Position numbers and translations under genes: made by a program. This document shows positions 29,259 to 39,825 of a stretch of DNA of 64,000 nucleotides, piece after piece; within the stretch, counting starts at the first letter, position 1, and each line of letters starts with the position of its first letter. Under the pieces are notes generated by a model. The model was not told the DNA's origin and searched no databases. It saw only the letters and a list, made by a program, of their open reading frames with translations. Source of the stretch: Salinisphaera sp. G21_0 (GTDB lineage Bacteria; Pseudomonadota; Gammaproteobacteria; Pseudomonadales; Endozoicomonadaceae); assembly GCF_017744115.1 (NCBI RefSeq), contig NZ_JAGHQW010000020.1, forward strand, positions 1 to 64,000, read 5' to 3'.

Positions 29259-32084
29259 CTAAACAAGCATTGGTTTCAGGAAGCGGCCGGTATGAGACTC
29301 TGAAACATCCGATACGGCTTCCGGGGTGCCAGCGGCAATAATCTGCCCGCCGCCATCACCACCCTCCGGGCCCAGGTCAATAATCCAGTCTGCCGTTTTA
29401 ATCACATCCAGGTTGTGCTCAATGACGACCACGCTGTTGCCATGATCCCGCAAGCGATGAAGGACAGAGAGTAGCTGTTCAATGTCGTGAAAATGGAGCC
29501 CGGTGGTGGGCTCGTCCAGTATATAGAGTGTTTTACCGGTATCCCGTTTGGACAGCTCTTTCGCCAGTTTCACCCGCTGGGCTTCACCACCAGACAGGGT
29601 GGTGGCGTTCTGCCCGAGATGAATGTAGGAAAGCCCTACATCCATCAGGGTTTGCAGTTTGCGCTTGACTGCGGGTATTGGATCGAAGTATTGCAAGGCT
29701 TCTTCCACGGTCATTTCAAGTACTTCGTGGATGCTCTTGCCTTTATATTTTACTTCCAGGGTTTCACGGTTATAACGTTTGCCCTTACAGACATCGCAGG
29801 CAACGTAGATATCTGGCAAAAAGTGCATCTCTACCTTGATAACACCATCTCCCTGACAGGCCTCGCATCGGCCACCTTTAACATTAAAGCTGAAACGACC
29901 GGGTTTATAGCCCCGTGAACGGGCTTCCTGAGTGCCTGCGAAGAGTTCACGAATGGCGGTAAAAATCCCGGTGTAGGTGGCCGGGTTAGAACGTGGTGTC
30001 CGGCCAATGGGGCTCTGGTCAATATCAATGCATTTATCAAAGTGCTGAATGCCGGTCAGCTTTTTATAGGGAGCAGCGGTTAATGTTGTTGCTTTATTGA
30101 GCGCTGTGGCGGCCAGCGGATACAGTGTGCCATTGATTAAGGTGGACTTGCCAGAGCCCGAAACGCCGGTAACACAGGTCATTAAACCCACTGGAATTTC
30201 CAGTGTGACATTTTTCAGGTTATTGCCGCTGCAACCACTGAGCTTCAGGGTTTTCTTTGTGTCTGCGGGCGTTCTTTTGAATGGTACATTGATCTTGCGA
30301 ATACCTGAGAGGTATTGACCCGTTAAAGAATCCGGCGAGTCCATGATCTGTCCGGGGGTTCCCTGGGCGACGATGGCACCACCATGAACACCGGCTCCGG
30401 GGCCAATATCGATAACATGATCAGCGCTGCGAATGGCATCTTCATCATGTTCAACGACGATCACCGTATTACCCAGGTCTCGCAAACGGGTCAGCGTATT
30501 CAGAAGACGTTCATTGTCCCGTTGATGCAGCCCGATACTGGGTTCATCAAGAATATACATAACCCCCACAAGACCTGCGCCAATCTGACTGGCCAATCGA
30601 ATTCTCTGGGCCTCACCACCGGAAAGAGTATCCGCACTGCGCTCCAGGGTAAGATAGTTCAGGCCGACATTGACCAGAAAGCTCAGGCGATCACAGATTT
30701 CCTTAAGTACTTTTCTGGCTATCTCGCCACGGCGGCCGGGCAGGTCAAGATCCTGAAAATAGACCAGTGCTTTTTCAACGGGCAATTTAACCAGGTCCGG
30801 CAGGGTTTCATTCTGGACAAATACATTCCGGGCTTCTTTGCGTAAACGGGTGCCTTTGCAAGATGGGCATGGCTGGGTGCTGAGGTACTTGGCCAGCTCT
30901 TCCCGGACGGACTGGGAGTCGGTGTCCCTGAAACGTCGCTCAAAGTTGGGAATAATGCCTTCAAAAATATGCCGTTTTTTATAGACATCCCCCCGGTCAT
31001 TGACGTAACTGAAATTGACCTCTTCATCACCGGACCCATGAAGAATAATGTTCTGCTGTTCCGGGCTTAAGTCATCAAACGGGGTGTCAATGCTGAAACC
31101 GTAGTGAGCGGCCAGTGATTTCAGCAGGTGAAAGTAGTAAACGCTGCGCCGGTCCCAACCACGGATTGCGCCTTCTGCCAGGGTCAATTCAGGGTGCTGT
31201 ACTATACGATCCTGGTCGAAGAACTGTTTAACGCCCAGCCCATCACAAGTGGCGCATGCTCCGGCCGGATTGTTAAAGGAAAAAAGCCGTGGTTCCAGCT
31301 CATTGAGGCTGTAACCGCATTCAGGGCAGGCGAACCGGGAAGAGAAGACGATGTCGTCTTTAGCGTCATCATCCAAGTAGCTGACAGTAGCAAGACCATC
31401 GGTCAACTCAAGGGCCGTTTCAAACGACTCGGAGAGACGCAGTTGTAAATCATCACGCACCTTGAAGCGGTCTATGACCACTTCGATGGTGTGCTTCTTC
31501 TTTTTATCCAGCTTTGGTGGTGTATCAAGATCCGTAACAATCCCGTTGATTCTGGCACGGATAAAACCGTTGCTTCTCAGTTCATTGAATACATGGAGGT
31601 GTTCACCTTTGCGCCCCCTGACCACCGGGGCCAGCAGCATCAGTTTAGTGCCTTCAGGCAAAGCCAGAACCTGGTCTACCATCTGACTGACGGTTTGAGC
31701 TTCCAGGTGCAGGTGGTGTGTCGGGCAGTGGGGAATGCCGACGCGGGCAAACAGCAACCGGAGATAGTCATAGATTTCTGTGATCGTACCGACGGTGGAG
31801 CGCGGGTTATGGCTGGTGGATTTCTGCTCAATGGAGATCGCCGGCGACAGTCCTTCGATATGGTCTACATCGGGCTTTTCCATCATGGATAGAAACTGGC
31901 GGGCATAGGCTGACAGGGACTCGACATAACGACGCTGGCCTTCTGCATACAGCGTGTCAAAGGCCAGTGAAGATTTACCGGAACCTGATAGTCCGGTGAT
32001 TACTATCAGGCTGTCACGGGGCATCTCCAGGTTGATGTTTTTCAGATTGTGTGTACGCGCGCCCTGTACGGTAATCTTTTCCAC
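29259..32084 (-). CDS. uvrA: Excinuclease ABC subunit A
   Basis: DNA damage sensor of nucleotide excision repair that loads UvrB. Of 941 residues. Two ABC ATPase modules with Walker [15 protein letters not shown] and [14 protein letters not shown], signature [16 protein letters not shown] and [15 protein letters not shown], and Walker [10 protein letters not shown] and ILDEPTTGL. Zinc modules are [10 protein letters not shown] with CATCDGLG, and CEACQGDG with [10 protein letters not shown]. No convincing LexA box was found upstream. Confidence 0.98.
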   Translation of the reverse strand: MEKITVQGARTHNLKNINLEMPRDSLIVITGLSGSGKSSLAFDTLYAEGQRRYVESLSAYARQFLSMMEKPDVDHIEGLSPAISIEQKSTSHNPRSTVGTITEIYDYLRLLFARVGIPHCPTHHLHLEAQTVSQMVDQVLALPEGTKLMLLAPVVRGRKGEHLHVFNELRSNGFIRARINGIVTDLDTPPKLDKKKKHTIEVVIDRFKVRDDLQLRLSESFETALELTDGLATVSYLDDDAKDDIVFSSRFACPECGYSLNELEPRLFSFNNPAGACATCDGLGVKQFFDQDRIVQHPELTLAEGAIRGWDRRSVYYFHLLKSLAAHYGFSIDTPFDDLSPEQQNIILHGSGDEEVNFSYVNDRGDVYKKRHIFEGIIPNFERRFRDTDSQSVREELAKYLSTQPCPSCKGTRLRKEARNVFVQNETLPDLVKLPVEKALVYFQDLDLPGRRGEIARKVLKEICDRLSFLVNVGLNYLTLERSADTLSGGEAQRIRLASQIGAGLVGVMYILDEPSIGLHQRDNERLLNTLTRLRDLGNTVIVVEHDEDAIRSADHVIDIGPGAGVHGGAIVAQGTPGQIMDSPDSLTGQYLSGIRKINVPFKRTPADTKKTLKLSGCSGNNLKNVTLEIPVGLMTCVTGVSGSGKSTLINGTLYPLAATALNKATTLTAAPYKKLTGIQHFDKCIDIDQSPIGRTPRSNPATYTGIFTAIRELFAGTQEARSRGYKPGRFSFNVKGGRCEACQGDGVIKVEMHFLPDIYVACDVCKGKRYNRETLEVKYKGKSIHEVLEMTVEEALQYFDPIPAVKRKLQTLMDVGLSYIHLGQNATTLSGGEAQRVKLAKELSKRDTGKTLYILDEPTTGLHFHDIEQLLSVLHRLRDHGNSVVVIEHNLDVIKTADWIIDLGPEGGDGGGQIIAAGTPEAVSDVSESHTGRFLKPMLV

Positions 32085-32107
32085 AGCCTTTTCTCCGTGC
32101 CAGTGAG

Positions 32108-32159
32108 AGAGCCTGTTGGTGGCCTTTCTGCAAGCTGAAAAAGGTCACCAACAGGCTCT
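32108..32159. other. 20-bp-arm inverted repeat upstream of uvrA
   Basis: Arms 32108-32127 and 32140-32159 (starting AGAGCCTGTTGGTG) pair with one mismatch around a 12-base loop. Located between the stop of the 32.2-33.0 kb gene and the uvrA start, with no T tract on the minus side. Could end the upstream transcript or act in the uvrA leader. Confidence 0.6.
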
Positions 32160-32175
32160 GAGAGCAAACGGAGTA

Positions 32176-33033
32176 TTATAAGTAGTCGATCGCCAAGTCT
32201 GTAGTAAAAATTGCGACATTCAGCAAAAGCATCCAGAGGTGGCCGTTGAAGTAAAGGCCACCTTTGCTGTCGGTAAAATAGCCGGGGCATCGACAGTCCC
32301 ATTTCAGTGCGGCTGAATCCAGAGCCAAGGTCAGAATTTGACCGGCATAAGGATACTCTGAAACTCTGGATATAAAGTTGTTCAGTGTGTCGGACCATGC
32401 AGGTTCATCATTCTTGAATTCAGATGTTTTGTTGTCAGGGGCTGAGGCATCAGGATTTATATAGGATTGAATATAACGCCAGCCATGATATCCAAGGCTC
32501 AGGAGATAGTAGGTAAAAAAGAAACCTTTGGTCATTAACCTGTCCGGTTTATTGCTGATATCCATTAATTTGCCGCTACAGGGGCAGGCTTCCTGTTGAG
32601 TCCAGAGGATGTTTCCTGAGTCCAGGAGTTTGTATACGTGCACTGCCATATAGGACCACATCAGCAGGTTTCGGGTAGTGAGTAATATCTGCTTGGTTTT
32701 ATGGTAGGGGCTATGGGAGATAAGAATGACTGACTGATCATTAGGGTCAATTGACATGGGGAGCTTACAGTCAGTGCTTTTCAACGCTTGCAATTTCTCA
32801 ATGCGGTCGTTACTTGAGATTGTGCAGAGGGTTTCTTTTCCGTGTTCATTAATTGTCGTGTAGCTGACTGACATCGAGAAGCTTGTGGTTTCTTCTTTGA
32901 TGGTGTCGGAAAGACATGGTAGAGAAAAGGTAACCAGCATGGACAGGATGCATCGAGCCCAAAAATTAAACAAATGTCGTGTTATTTTGATAATTTTATT
33001 ATCCCGGGCAAGGGGGTAGGTGCTTTTTGACAT
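32176..33033 (-). CDS. Membrane/exported protein of unknown function, tandem paralogue 1
   Basis: Protein of 285 residues with an N-terminal hydrophobic signal-anchor (residues about 25-42, WARCILSMLVTFSLPCL) and further hydrophobic segments (LLMWSYMAVHVYKLL near 135, the end LLNVAIFTTDLAIDYL). It shares with the next gene the layout Y-x-tTt/N-x-x-G-x-E-T-x-C, a short Cys motif about 30 residues later, an IL-x-T-x-x-x-LMW segment and the closing amphipathic helix, so the two arose by duplication. Inserted, with its partner, between uvrA and the MFS gene that are normally adjacent. No known domain. Confidence 0.7.
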   Translation of the reverse strand: MSKSTYPLARDNKIIKITRHLFNFWARCILSMLVTFSLPCLSDTIKEETTSFSMSVSYTTINEHGKETLCTISSNDRIEKLQALKSTDCKLPMSIDPNDQSVILISHSPYHKTKQILLTTRNLLMWSYMAVHVYKLLDSGNILWTQQEACPCSGKLMDISNKPDRLMTKGFFFTYYLLSLGYHGWRYIQSYINPDASAPDNKTSEFKNDEPAWSDTLNNFISRVSEYPYAGQILTLALDSAALKWDCRCPGYFTDSKGGLYFNGHLWMLLLNVAIFTTDLAIDYL

Positions 33034-33184
33034 GGATAACGTTTATCCCTCTGGTTTACTCTCCAACCAACGTGATGGTTTTGAATAGCTCTAAAAGGGT
33101 ACCAACCAAAATATTGATTTATTTGATTTTGCAGGCTGGCCATGTTCGTCAGCCAGGCACTTTATTGGAAATGCCTTGTCCGGT

Positions 33185-33883
33185 TTATATTGCCATATCA
33201 AGGGCAAAGTGTAATAAATCCAGACCGAGTATCAGACTGTTTATGTTAAAGCCATAGTCAGGGGCTTCTAGCCACCACATAATAAGATCTGCGCTTATGA
33301 CCAGGATGTGACCTCCAAGGCCAAGGCTTTCAGGTTCATCGTTATTACGGTTATCCCGGCCATCAGGATAAAAGTAAGATGAGAGGTGTTTACCAAGGAA
33401 TGGGTAGAGTGTCTGGTTGGCATTACGGGACAAGCCTACATTATATAGTGCTGAAGAACCCAGGTATTTCAGTACTTCACCAGGATGAAAAACTACCAGA
33501 TTGAGGACAGCAAAAGACAAGGTGCGAGAGATATTGACGGCATGGAGGCCGCTGTTTAACCACATTAAATAGTATTTGGAGGTCATCAGGATCGACCTGG
33601 GACCAGTGCTTGTTTTTAATGTGACCTCAACATCAATATCGGGGTTATTTCGAAGTGTTTCCAGAGTACAGCCAGCTTTGTGCAGCCTTTCCCGTTCTTC
33701 TTGAGTTTCATTCCCGGTCACAATGCAGCTGGTTTCTGTGCCATCACTATTTTGCTTTATGTAATGTGCCGAAATGGGTGTTTCGGAATCTGATGTGTCA
33801 GCAGGAAATGCCGTAGATGCAGCAAGTAAGGGAAAACAAATGGCTAATATAAAAAAGATGGTTTTTTTTAAAATATCACTCAT
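33185..33883 (-). CDS. Exported protein of unknown function, tandem paralogue 2
   Basis: Protein of 232 residues with a signal peptide (MSDILKKTIFFILAICFPLL, cleavage near AFPA). The mature part has DGTETSCIVTGNETQEE, a second Cys in KAGCTLETL, then ILMTSKYYLMWLNSGLHAVN and a C-terminal hydrophobic LILGLDLLHFALDMAI. Same layout as the gene downstream. The conserved Cys pair suggests a disulphide in the periplasm or outside the cell. Function unknown. Confidence 0.7.
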   Translation of the reverse strand: MSDILKKTIFFILAICFPLLAASTAFPADTSDSETPISAHYIKQNSDGTETSCIVTGNETQEERERLHKAGCTLETLRNNPDIDVEVTLKTSTGPRSILMTSKYYLMWLNSGLHAVNISRTLSFAVLNLVVFHPGEVLKYLGSSALYNVGLSRNANQTLYPFLGKHLSSYFYPDGRDNRNNDEPESLGLGGHILVISADLIMWWLEAPDYGFNINSLILGLDLLHFALDMAI

Positions 33884-34331
33884 GGATTAATCTGCTCAAG
33901 TGAGGATAGCGTACTAATACCTGATAGTTTCGATGTCAGGCTGCTGCCGCTATCGTTAAACCAGATCCTGATACGTGTGCCCGACTATTGTCTTTGATAA
34001 GCTGTTTTTGATAAGCACATAACGGATTTTCAACAGGCTTTGACTTGAACTTATAGTCAACATGTTATGGTTGCAACAGTGACATTTTGTCGCAGACACA
34101 ATAGAGTGTTTTGGCCTGACCACCTGACCCGGCGGCGATTGCCTGAGCGCTGGGTAAAACATCAACGGGTCTCACCGTCACTAATGATGATTCTCCCTGG
34201 GCTATAATCCGTGAGCATGATTTCTGCATAGCATCCGGGATCCGGATCCTGATAGACTTGCGGCGACACTGTTTATCAGTAATTTTATCAGTTATAACCA
34301 CCAAAAAAATTCAGGACTTTGCTGTTATCCC
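33884..34331. other. Divergent intergenic region, no gene seen
   Basis: About 450 bases between the exported paralogue (leftward) and the MFS gene (rightward). Only short frames without motifs; no strong hairpin. It should carry both promoters. Confidence 0.4.
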
Positions 34332-35675
34332 ATGTCATTTGTTGAATTAAAAGCGGCTGTATCCCTTTCCCTGGTCTTTGTCTTTCGGATGCTTGGACTT
34401 TTTATGGTACTGCCTGTTCTGGCTCTTTTTGCTGACGATCTTCAGGGCGCTTCGCCCAGTTTGATCGGGGTGGCCATTGGTGCCTATGGGTTCAGCCAGG
34501 CCATATTACAGATTCCGTTTGGCTGGCTTTCTGATCGTTGGGGCAGGAAGCCCGTTATTCTGCTGGGACTGTTTATTTTTCTACTGGGAAGCGTTCTGGC
34601 GGCACAGGCTACCACCATCGAGGGAGTGATTGCCGGGCGTATTTTACAGGGGTGTGGTGCCATTGCCGGCGCAGTGACAGCGTTGATGGCTGACCTTACC
34701 CGGGATCAGCATCGAACCAAGGCCATGGCCATGATTGGCATGGGCATTGGCCTTGCCTTTGCCATTGCCATGGTGCTGGGGCCGGTGGTCAGTGATATCT
34801 GGGGGCTGTCCGGACTCTTTATCTCTAATGCCCTGATGGCGGTGGCCGCGATGCTGGTTATTATCCTGCTGGTGCCAACGCCGGTCATTAAACGGCGGGA
34901 CTTAAACAGCTCTGTTGATCGTCAGGTGTTGCACCAGGTCTTCACTAACCTGGAGTTGCTGAGGCACATGATTGGAATTTTTACCCTCCATTTTGTGTTG
35001 ATGGCTTTATTTATTTTTATTCCCGAGCTTTTGAGCAAAGATTTTGACCGCTCTGCTCATGGCGGTATTTATCTGGCCGTCCTGGGCCTGTCATTTGTTA
35101 TGATGATCCCCCTTATTATTTTCAGTGAGCGTCAGCGACTGCTCAAGCAGTGCTACAGCTTTAGCATTATCATTCTGTTCGTGGCATTTGCGCTGTTTTA
35201 TCAAGGCATGCTCAGTGCCACGATGTTGTTGGCGGGCTTATTGATTTTCTTTTTTGGATTTAATTTTCTGGAAGCCACGCTGCCATCCCTGGTCAGCAAA
35301 CTCGCGCCTGTGGGAACCCGTGGCACTGTCATGGGAGGCTACTCAACCAGCCAGTTTCTGGGGGCTGCCCTGGGCGGCAGCCTTGGGGGCGTAGCCATGG
35401 AATATGGCGGTGTTCCCGCTGTCATAATGCTTTGTACAATTCCCACTGCCCTGTGGTGCTGGTTGTCTGTTACTATGAAGCAACCACCTTATGTGAGTAC
35501 TATGGTAATGGCTCTGAATCCTGAGCTTGGTGATGTCAGTTCGGTAGGAGAACGACTTGCTGGTATTGACGGTGTTCAGGAAGTGACAGTGCTTGCCGCA
35601 GAGAAAACAGCTTATCTGAAAGTTGATAAGCAGGCACTGAACTGGTCCGAGTTAAGACAGTTTGGGCAGTGCTAG
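34332..35675 (+). CDS. YajR-like MFS transporter with C-terminal ferredoxin-like domain
   Basis: Protein of 447 residues with about 12 transmembrane segments. The MFS motif A after TM2 is GWLSDRWGRKP, and GRILQGCGAIAGAV lies in TM4. After residue about 395 a soluble tail (VSSVGERLAGIDGVQEVTVL) has the beta-alpha-beta look of the YAM/HMA-like domain of E. coli YajR. Substrate unknown; probably drug or metabolite efflux. In pseudomonads the equivalent gene lies between uvrA and ssb, as here. Confidence 0.88.
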   Translation: MSFVELKAAVSLSLVFVFRMLGLFMVLPVLALFADDLQGASPSLIGVAIGAYGFSQAILQIPFGWLSDRWGRKPVILLGLFIFLLGSVLAAQATTIEGVIAGRILQGCGAIAGAVTALMADLTRDQHRTKAMAMIGMGIGLAFAIAMVLGPVVSDIWGLSGLFISNALMAVAAMLVIILLVPTPVIKRRDLNSSVDRQVLHQVFTNLELLRHMIGIFTLHFVLMALFIFIPELLSKDFDRSAHGGIYLAVLGLSFVMMIPLIIFSERQRLLKQCYSFSIIILFVAFALFYQGMLSATMLLAGLLIFFFGFNFLEATLPSLVSKLAPVGTRGTVMGGYSTSQFLGAALGGSLGGVAMEYGGVPAVIMLCTIPTALWCWLSVTMKQPPYVSTMVMALNPELGDVSSVGERLAGIDGVQEVTVLAAEKTAYLKVDKQALNWSELRQFGQC

Positions 35676-35858
35676 GTTCAGATATTAAACCTGCGGGTTG
35701 ATACAGAATAAAAACGGGGAACCAAGTATAGGGCCTTTGTTTTAATTGAGCATTTTTAATATGGTGTGGTCCTGTAAGGCTACTCCATGGTGTCTTCAAT
35801 GAATGGGCTCTGTTCTTGGAGGCTATTTGAGTTTGAGTGAATATGGCGGAGAAGCTAA

Positions 35859-36413
35859 ATGGCTCGAGGCGTTAATAAAGTAATACTGATTGGTAATCTG
35901 GGTAACGATCCGGATGTACGTTTTACTCCCAATGGCAGTGCCGTTGCCAACCTGAGTCTGGCAACCAGTGAGTCCTGGAAAGACCGTAATACCGGTCAGC
36001 AACAGGAGAAAACGGAGTGGCACCGGGTGGTTATTTTCGGCAAGCTGGCTGAGATCGCCCAGCAGTACCTTCGTAAAGGATCGAAAGTCTATATCGAAGG
36101 TAAGCTGCAGACACGCAAGTGGCAGGGTCAGGACGGTCAGGATCGGTATACTACCGAGATTGTTGTTGATGGATTCAGTGGCCAGCTGCAGATGCTGGAT
36201 GGCCGTCAGGAAGGCGCTATGGGGGCTCCGATGGGAGGTGGCTACCAGCAGCAGGCACCGCAACAACAGCAGTCTTATGCTCCGCAGCAGCCTCAGCAAT
36301 ACGGATCACCACAACAACAACATCAACCAGCGCAGTCGCAGCAACCGCAATCAACTCCCCAGCCACAGCCTGCTGGTGGTTTTGACGATTTTGATGATGA
36401 TATCCCGTTCTGA
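35859..36413 (+). CDS. ssb: Single-stranded DNA-binding protein
   Basis: Coats single-stranded DNA and recruits repair and replication partners. Of 184 residues: an N-terminal OB fold ([20 protein letters not shown], then [21 protein letters not shown]), a Gln/Pro-rich disordered linker, and the acidic partner-binding tip DFDDDIPF. The last codons overlap the start of the next gene. Confidence 0.97.
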   Translation: MARGVNKVILIGNLGNDPDVRFTPNGSAVANLSLATSESWKDRNTGQQQEKTEWHRVVIFGKLAEIAQQYLRKGSKVYIEGKLQTRKWQGQDGQDRYTTEIVVDGFSGQLQMLDGRQEGAMGAPMGGGYQQQAPQQQQSYAPQQPQQYGSPQQQHQPAQSQQPQSTPQPQPAGGFDDFDDDIPF

Positions 36414-36969
36414 GTTAAGAACCTCTCTCCGCGAGCGCCGGCGGGCATTAAGCGCTGACCAGCAGGTCAGCGCTGGTGTAATGTTGTGTGATATTCTCAG
36501 TGCCCGGCCTGAGCTTGCAGATAGCCAGCACATTGCTATTTATATAGCCAGTGATGGCGAAATAAATCCGGACGTTCTCCGTGATTTTCTCTGGAATTCT
36601 GGCAAACAATGTTATCTGCCAGTGATTGGGAGCAATAACAACCTTCTGTTTATTGAATACCTGCCCGACACTCATCTGGTTTTGAATCGTTTTGGAATCC
36701 CTGAGCCTTCCTTGCAGGAGGTAGAACCGATTTCACCGGAAAAGCTGGATGTTGTCCTTGTACCTTTAACCGGTTTTGATGAAGCTGGCAGAAGGCTTGG
36801 CATGGGAGGAGGCTTCTATGACAAAACATTTGCTTTTACCCGTACTGCGAAAAAGCCAATACTTATCGGCCTTGCCCATGAGTGTCAGAAAGTTGAATCG
36901 ATCCCTGTAGAACATTGGGATATAGACATGTCTGGTATTGCAACGGACAGTCGCTATTACTCGGTATAA
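36394..36969 (+). CDS. fthC: 5-formyltetrahydrofolate cyclo-ligase
   Basis: ATP-dependent enzyme turning 5-formyl-THF into 5,10-methenyl-THF (YgfA/MTHFS family). 191 residues from the ATG at 36394, or 190 from the adjacent ATG at 36397; both lie inside the ssb coding sequence, giving an overlap of about 20 bases and likely coupling. [12 protein letters not shown] is the N-terminal basic motif, [20 protein letters not shown] followed by YDKTF is the ATP/folate signature. The frame is open further upstream but that part is the shadow of ssb. Confidence 0.93.
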   Translation: MMISRSELRTSLRERRRALSADQQVSAGVMLCDILSARPELADSQHIAIYIASDGEINPDVLRDFLWNSGKQCYLPVIGSNNNLLFIEYLPDTHLVLNRFGIPEPSLQEVEPISPEKLDVVLVPLTGFDEAGRRLGMGGGFYDKTFAFTRTAKKPILIGLAHECQKVESIPVEHWDIDMSGIATDSRYYSV

Positions 36970-36984
36970 TTTGTTCTGGTAAAA

Positions 36985-37011
36985 ACCACCCTGTTTTACC
37001 AAGAGGGTGGT
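36985..37011. terminator. Hairpin between convergent fthC and the 37-kb gene
   Basis: ACCACCCT (36985-36992) pairs with AGGGTGGT (37004-37011) around an 11-base loop. Followed by only a weak T-rich stretch, so terminator activity is plausible but not certain. Confidence 0.6.
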
Positions 37012-37060
37012 ACTGTTTGGATATTGTCAGAGATTAACATTAATCATTCAGAATACCGGA

Positions 37061-37861
37061 CTAATAGCTTTCGCAGGCTTCTCCGGGAATACGCATAAGG
37101 GCTGGTTTACCGTAGGCAGATGTTAGCGCAGTAATCGTTGATACTTTTGAGTCGGTTCCAGAGTTTGTCAGACAGAAAGATACATCATCACCCTTTATGA
37201 CAGAGGCTTGAGCTTTTCCATAACTGTACAATGTGCATGAACTTTTCTGAACATTGATAGTAGACGTTTGTCGGCCATCAGAAACAGTGACGAATAAGTC
37301 AATTGGGTTTTCAGTGATGTATGCACTTCCTGCCGTTGTCCACCCGGTCATCTGCTTAACTAATAACAGGTTGGTGATACCTCTGTTTTTTGGTACAAAA
37401 AGATTGTCGCCAATATGCTCAAATTGTGAGTCGTTCTGTATTGATCCCTGATTTACCAGAACGCTGTCGATATAATAGCCATCCTCGGTCGTCAGTGTCA
37501 TCATGCCACAGACGTAATCATTGGCAACGGGCAGTAATCTTAATAGCTGGCTCAGAAAGACGTTGTGGGCAACACGGTTGGAAAGAACGTTGGTAGCACT
37601 TATGTCATAGACCTTTTGCGGGATGTATGACAATACTTTTGCAAAAGGGCTTTCCGGAGCATAGTTCCCACCACCTATAAGAATGGTTGCATGAGCAGCC
37701 AGCTCAAGAAAAGAGAAAGTACCGCTACTGAGAATGGCTGGAAAAGAACTCCCGCCTGAATACCCATCCTCAACCCCGACTCTGGTATCGGAAGGGACTC
37801 CCCATGATGCCGATGTGATTGATAACAATAAGACGACGAATAAACACTTTCCTCTAAACAT
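37061..37861 (-). CDS. Exported protein of unknown function
   Basis: Protein of 266 residues with a clear signal peptide (MFRGKCLFVVLLLSITSASW, cleavage near WGVP). The mature part is rich in Ser, Gly and beta-type residues, with four Cys (VCGMMTL, KSSCTLY, VSFCLTN, GEACESY) that could form disulphides. A segment LSNRVAHNVFLSQLLRLLP may be amphipathic. No recognised domain. Its SGTFSFLELAAHA stretch recalls SSGELAVHA in the exported protein at 38.9 kb, but the similarity is too short to call homology. Confidence 0.65.
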   Translation of the reverse strand: MFRGKCLFVVLLLSITSASWGVPSDTRVGVEDGYSGGSSFPAILSSGTFSFLELAAHATILIGGGNYAPESPFAKVLSYIPQKVYDISATNVLSNRVAHNVFLSQLLRLLPVANDYVCGMMTLTTEDGYYIDSVLVNQGSIQNDSQFEHIGDNLFVPKNRGITNLLLVKQMTGWTTAGSAYITENPIDLFVTVSDGRQTSTINVQKSSCTLYSYGKAQASVIKGDDVSFCLTNSGTDSKVSTITALTSAYGKPALMRIPGEACESY

Positions 37862-38310
37862 GCTAACCCCTTATCCGGATGGCTGTTTTAATTAAGAAAA
37901 ACGGTTCTCTCTAAATAAAGATCAGAACCGAACGGTTGGACAGTAAGCAAGCCTTATTATTCCTAGCTTTAAATATATTTTTTTGAAATATTTCATGGCT
38001 GTTTATTAATTTAAGCTCGGTAATGGAACTCGCTTACTGCATGGAGAGATACTAAGAGGGATTCTAGAGTAATATTTTATTTCCGCAAAATGGTATGGCT
38101 ATATAAAAAAATAGATAAATGTTTTTTTTTTATATAAAGGGATTTTCATAATCAATATATATAAAGCCGTAGTTGTTATATTTCCTGTCAGGTTGTTTTA
38201 ATTAGTACTATGGTTTTTATCTTGTGGTTAATAAAATGGTTTTTCTGCTATTCGTCATATAATTTTGTAAATAATCTTTGAGTGATTTTTAATTTATGCG
38301 ATTTAACCAT
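37862..38310. other. Very AT-rich intergenic region
   Basis: About 450 bases with long A/T runs and no open frame worth calling, upstream of the exported protein and left of the first MITE-like element. Probably promoter region plus decayed sequence. Confidence 0.45.
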
Positions 38311-38475
38311 TAAGTAGCTAACCATATGAAATCGTATATTTCTGACTCCTTGTGCTGGCACTCTGCTTCGTTACAACTCCGGTCACATAGCTACGGCTAT
38401 GCTCCCTCCGTTGTGCCTCGCATAGTACCAGCCCAAGTAGCCAGAAATATTCGATTCCATATGGCCAGCTACTTA
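38311..38475 (+). mobile_element. 165-bp MITE-like palindromic element, copy 1
   Basis: The element begins TAAGTAGCT and ends AGCTACTTA. Its two halves are imperfect inverted repeats over most of their length (first about 55 bases pair with regularly spaced mismatches; core CATAGCTACGGCTATG is palindromic). TA at both ends fits TA target duplication of IS630/Tc1-mariner-type transposition. No transposase is encoded. A second copy in opposite orientation lies at 43619-43783. Confidence 0.85.
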
Positions 38476-38675
38476 TGCAAAAGCAGGCGTGCTTTCTGTT
38501 GATTTCTGTTGGTGTGGCAAGGGATGCGTTCATGGATCGTCCCGAACTGTTGGCAATGATTCGCCCTGTGGCTGGTGGCTTCTTTTATCCCATGGATGAA
38601 ATTGTCCTGATGGAATACCAGATTAAAGATGCAGCCATGGCAGGTGCTGATGCTATGGAAACATCAGCTCTGTGA
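38475..38675 (+). pseudogene. cutC: Fragment of a CutC-like protein
   Basis: About 45 codons, LLAMIRPVAGGFFYPMDEIV then LMEYQIKDAAMAGADAM, resemble the central MIRPRGGxFxYSxxE...ML.DI..A...GADG block of CutC family proteins (TIM-barrel, once linked to copper homeostasis). Both the N-terminal and C-terminal parts of the roughly 240-residue family are missing. The fragment begins at the right end of the MITE-like element, so an insertion or deletion there probably destroyed the gene. Confidence 0.5.
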
Positions 38676-38901
38676 AGGTTGGTCAGATGAAGTCTATGAT
38701 GGCACCAACATAAGATATACCCCTGTTCTTAATCACTAACCTTCGTTATCTTAAAAGATATTGCTTTAGGGTGATCGTTCGTTCTTCGGGGCAATGCAGG
38801 AGTTGTTGCCTTGAATAACCGTTGCTTTTGGGATTGCCCCCTGCTCGCATGGCCGGTCGACGCGTGCGACAGTGGATGTTAAAACTCATACAGGGAAGCT
38901 A

Positions 38902-39825
38902 ATGATGAAATGGATGACCATCATTGTTTTTATGGTGTTGTTTCTTGTTCCCACAGGTAGGTCAGAAGCGAATTCCCCGGGCAAGTTTGCCCAGGTTTCA
39001 CCGCGAGAGGCCTTGAGTGGTACAGCAAACGATGCGGTTATCGTCGATAGTCAAAATAGCTGGCTAACCGGTATATTGGTTGGAATCCCTGGCTCCAGAG
39101 AGTGGGTTAATGGGGTTTTGTGGAGTTCCGGGGAGTTGGCGGTGCATGCAAGTAAAGCGTCGCAGCTTTCTCAGTACCCTTCATTTCAATATTTACTGTC
39201 TGTCGAAGCATCGGGCCGGGAGCTTTGGAAGGATCTGGTTGCTACACCAGATTCAGATGCGCTCATTTTTTTCTTTAGAAGTAAAGCTTTCTGGAGCAGT
39301 CCTTTCAGTTCCGAAAGTGACTTCATTCTTACGGATATTTCCTCTTTGGCAGAGGATTTTTCCGTTTCTCATTCTTTTAAAGCATTTCCGGAAGGGGCTG
39401 AAGTTGATTGGGATTATCACAGCAACTGGTTTTATCGTGAGAAAGTCGACAGTGGGCTGGTCACCAGAGTTCAGCGGATAAACAGACGTTTGTTCAGTGA
39501 TCTTTGTATTATTGATGTTCATTTAGGCGGCAACCGACGTGTTGTCAGTTATCGGGATGAATGGATACCCGAACAGAGTTTCCTCAACGAATCGGGTGAG
39601 AAAACTGTAAGTTTGCCCGTTAAAAAACGTGGGGCAGGTAACGATCATCCGTTTGTCCCTGATGTTGGACAGTTTACCACTTATCAGGAAAGCCTTTGCC
39701 GCTATGCAGAAGATGCTGCTGCTGCGAATCAGAAAGTGAATATTCTCTATTCGGATTTTTGGGATTCCAGTGAGCGCCTGGTCGAAGCAGAGGTTTATAA
39801 AATATGGGTTGAAGCGACAGAGTAG
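38902..39825 (+). CDS. Exported protein of unknown function in the MITE-flanked island
   Basis: About 307 residues from the ATG at 38902 (a second ATG follows immediately; GGGAAG lies upstream). A signal peptide, MMKWMTIIVFMVLFLVPTGR, is followed by a cleavage region near SEA. The mature part is Ser/Trp-rich with patches SGTANDAVIVDSQ, WLTGILVGIPGSREWVNGV and a Cys-containing C-terminal half (RLFSDLCIIDVHLGG, SLCRYAEDAAA). No known domain. Transcribed toward the 867-codon gene with 193 bases between them. Confidence 0.65.
   Translation: MMKWMTIIVFMVLFLVPTGRSEANSPGKFAQVSPREALSGTANDAVIVDSQNSWLTGILVGIPGSREWVNGVLWSSGELAVHASKASQLSQYPSFQYLLSVEASGRELWKDLVATPDSDALIFFFRSKAFWSSPFSSESDFILTDISSLAEDFSVSHSFKAFPEGAEVDWDYHSNWFYREKVDSGLVTRVQRINRRLFSDLCIIDVHLGGNRRVVSYRDEWIPEQSFLNESGEKTVSLPVKKRGAGNDHPFVPDVGQFTTYQESLCRYAEDAAAANQKVNILYSDFWDSSERLVEAEVYKIWVEATE

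Noticed and set aside
32085-32175. LexA box upstream of uvrA
   Set aside because: No CTGT-N8-ACAG with the required spacing; the CTGTTGG and ACAGG pieces belong to the large inverted repeat.
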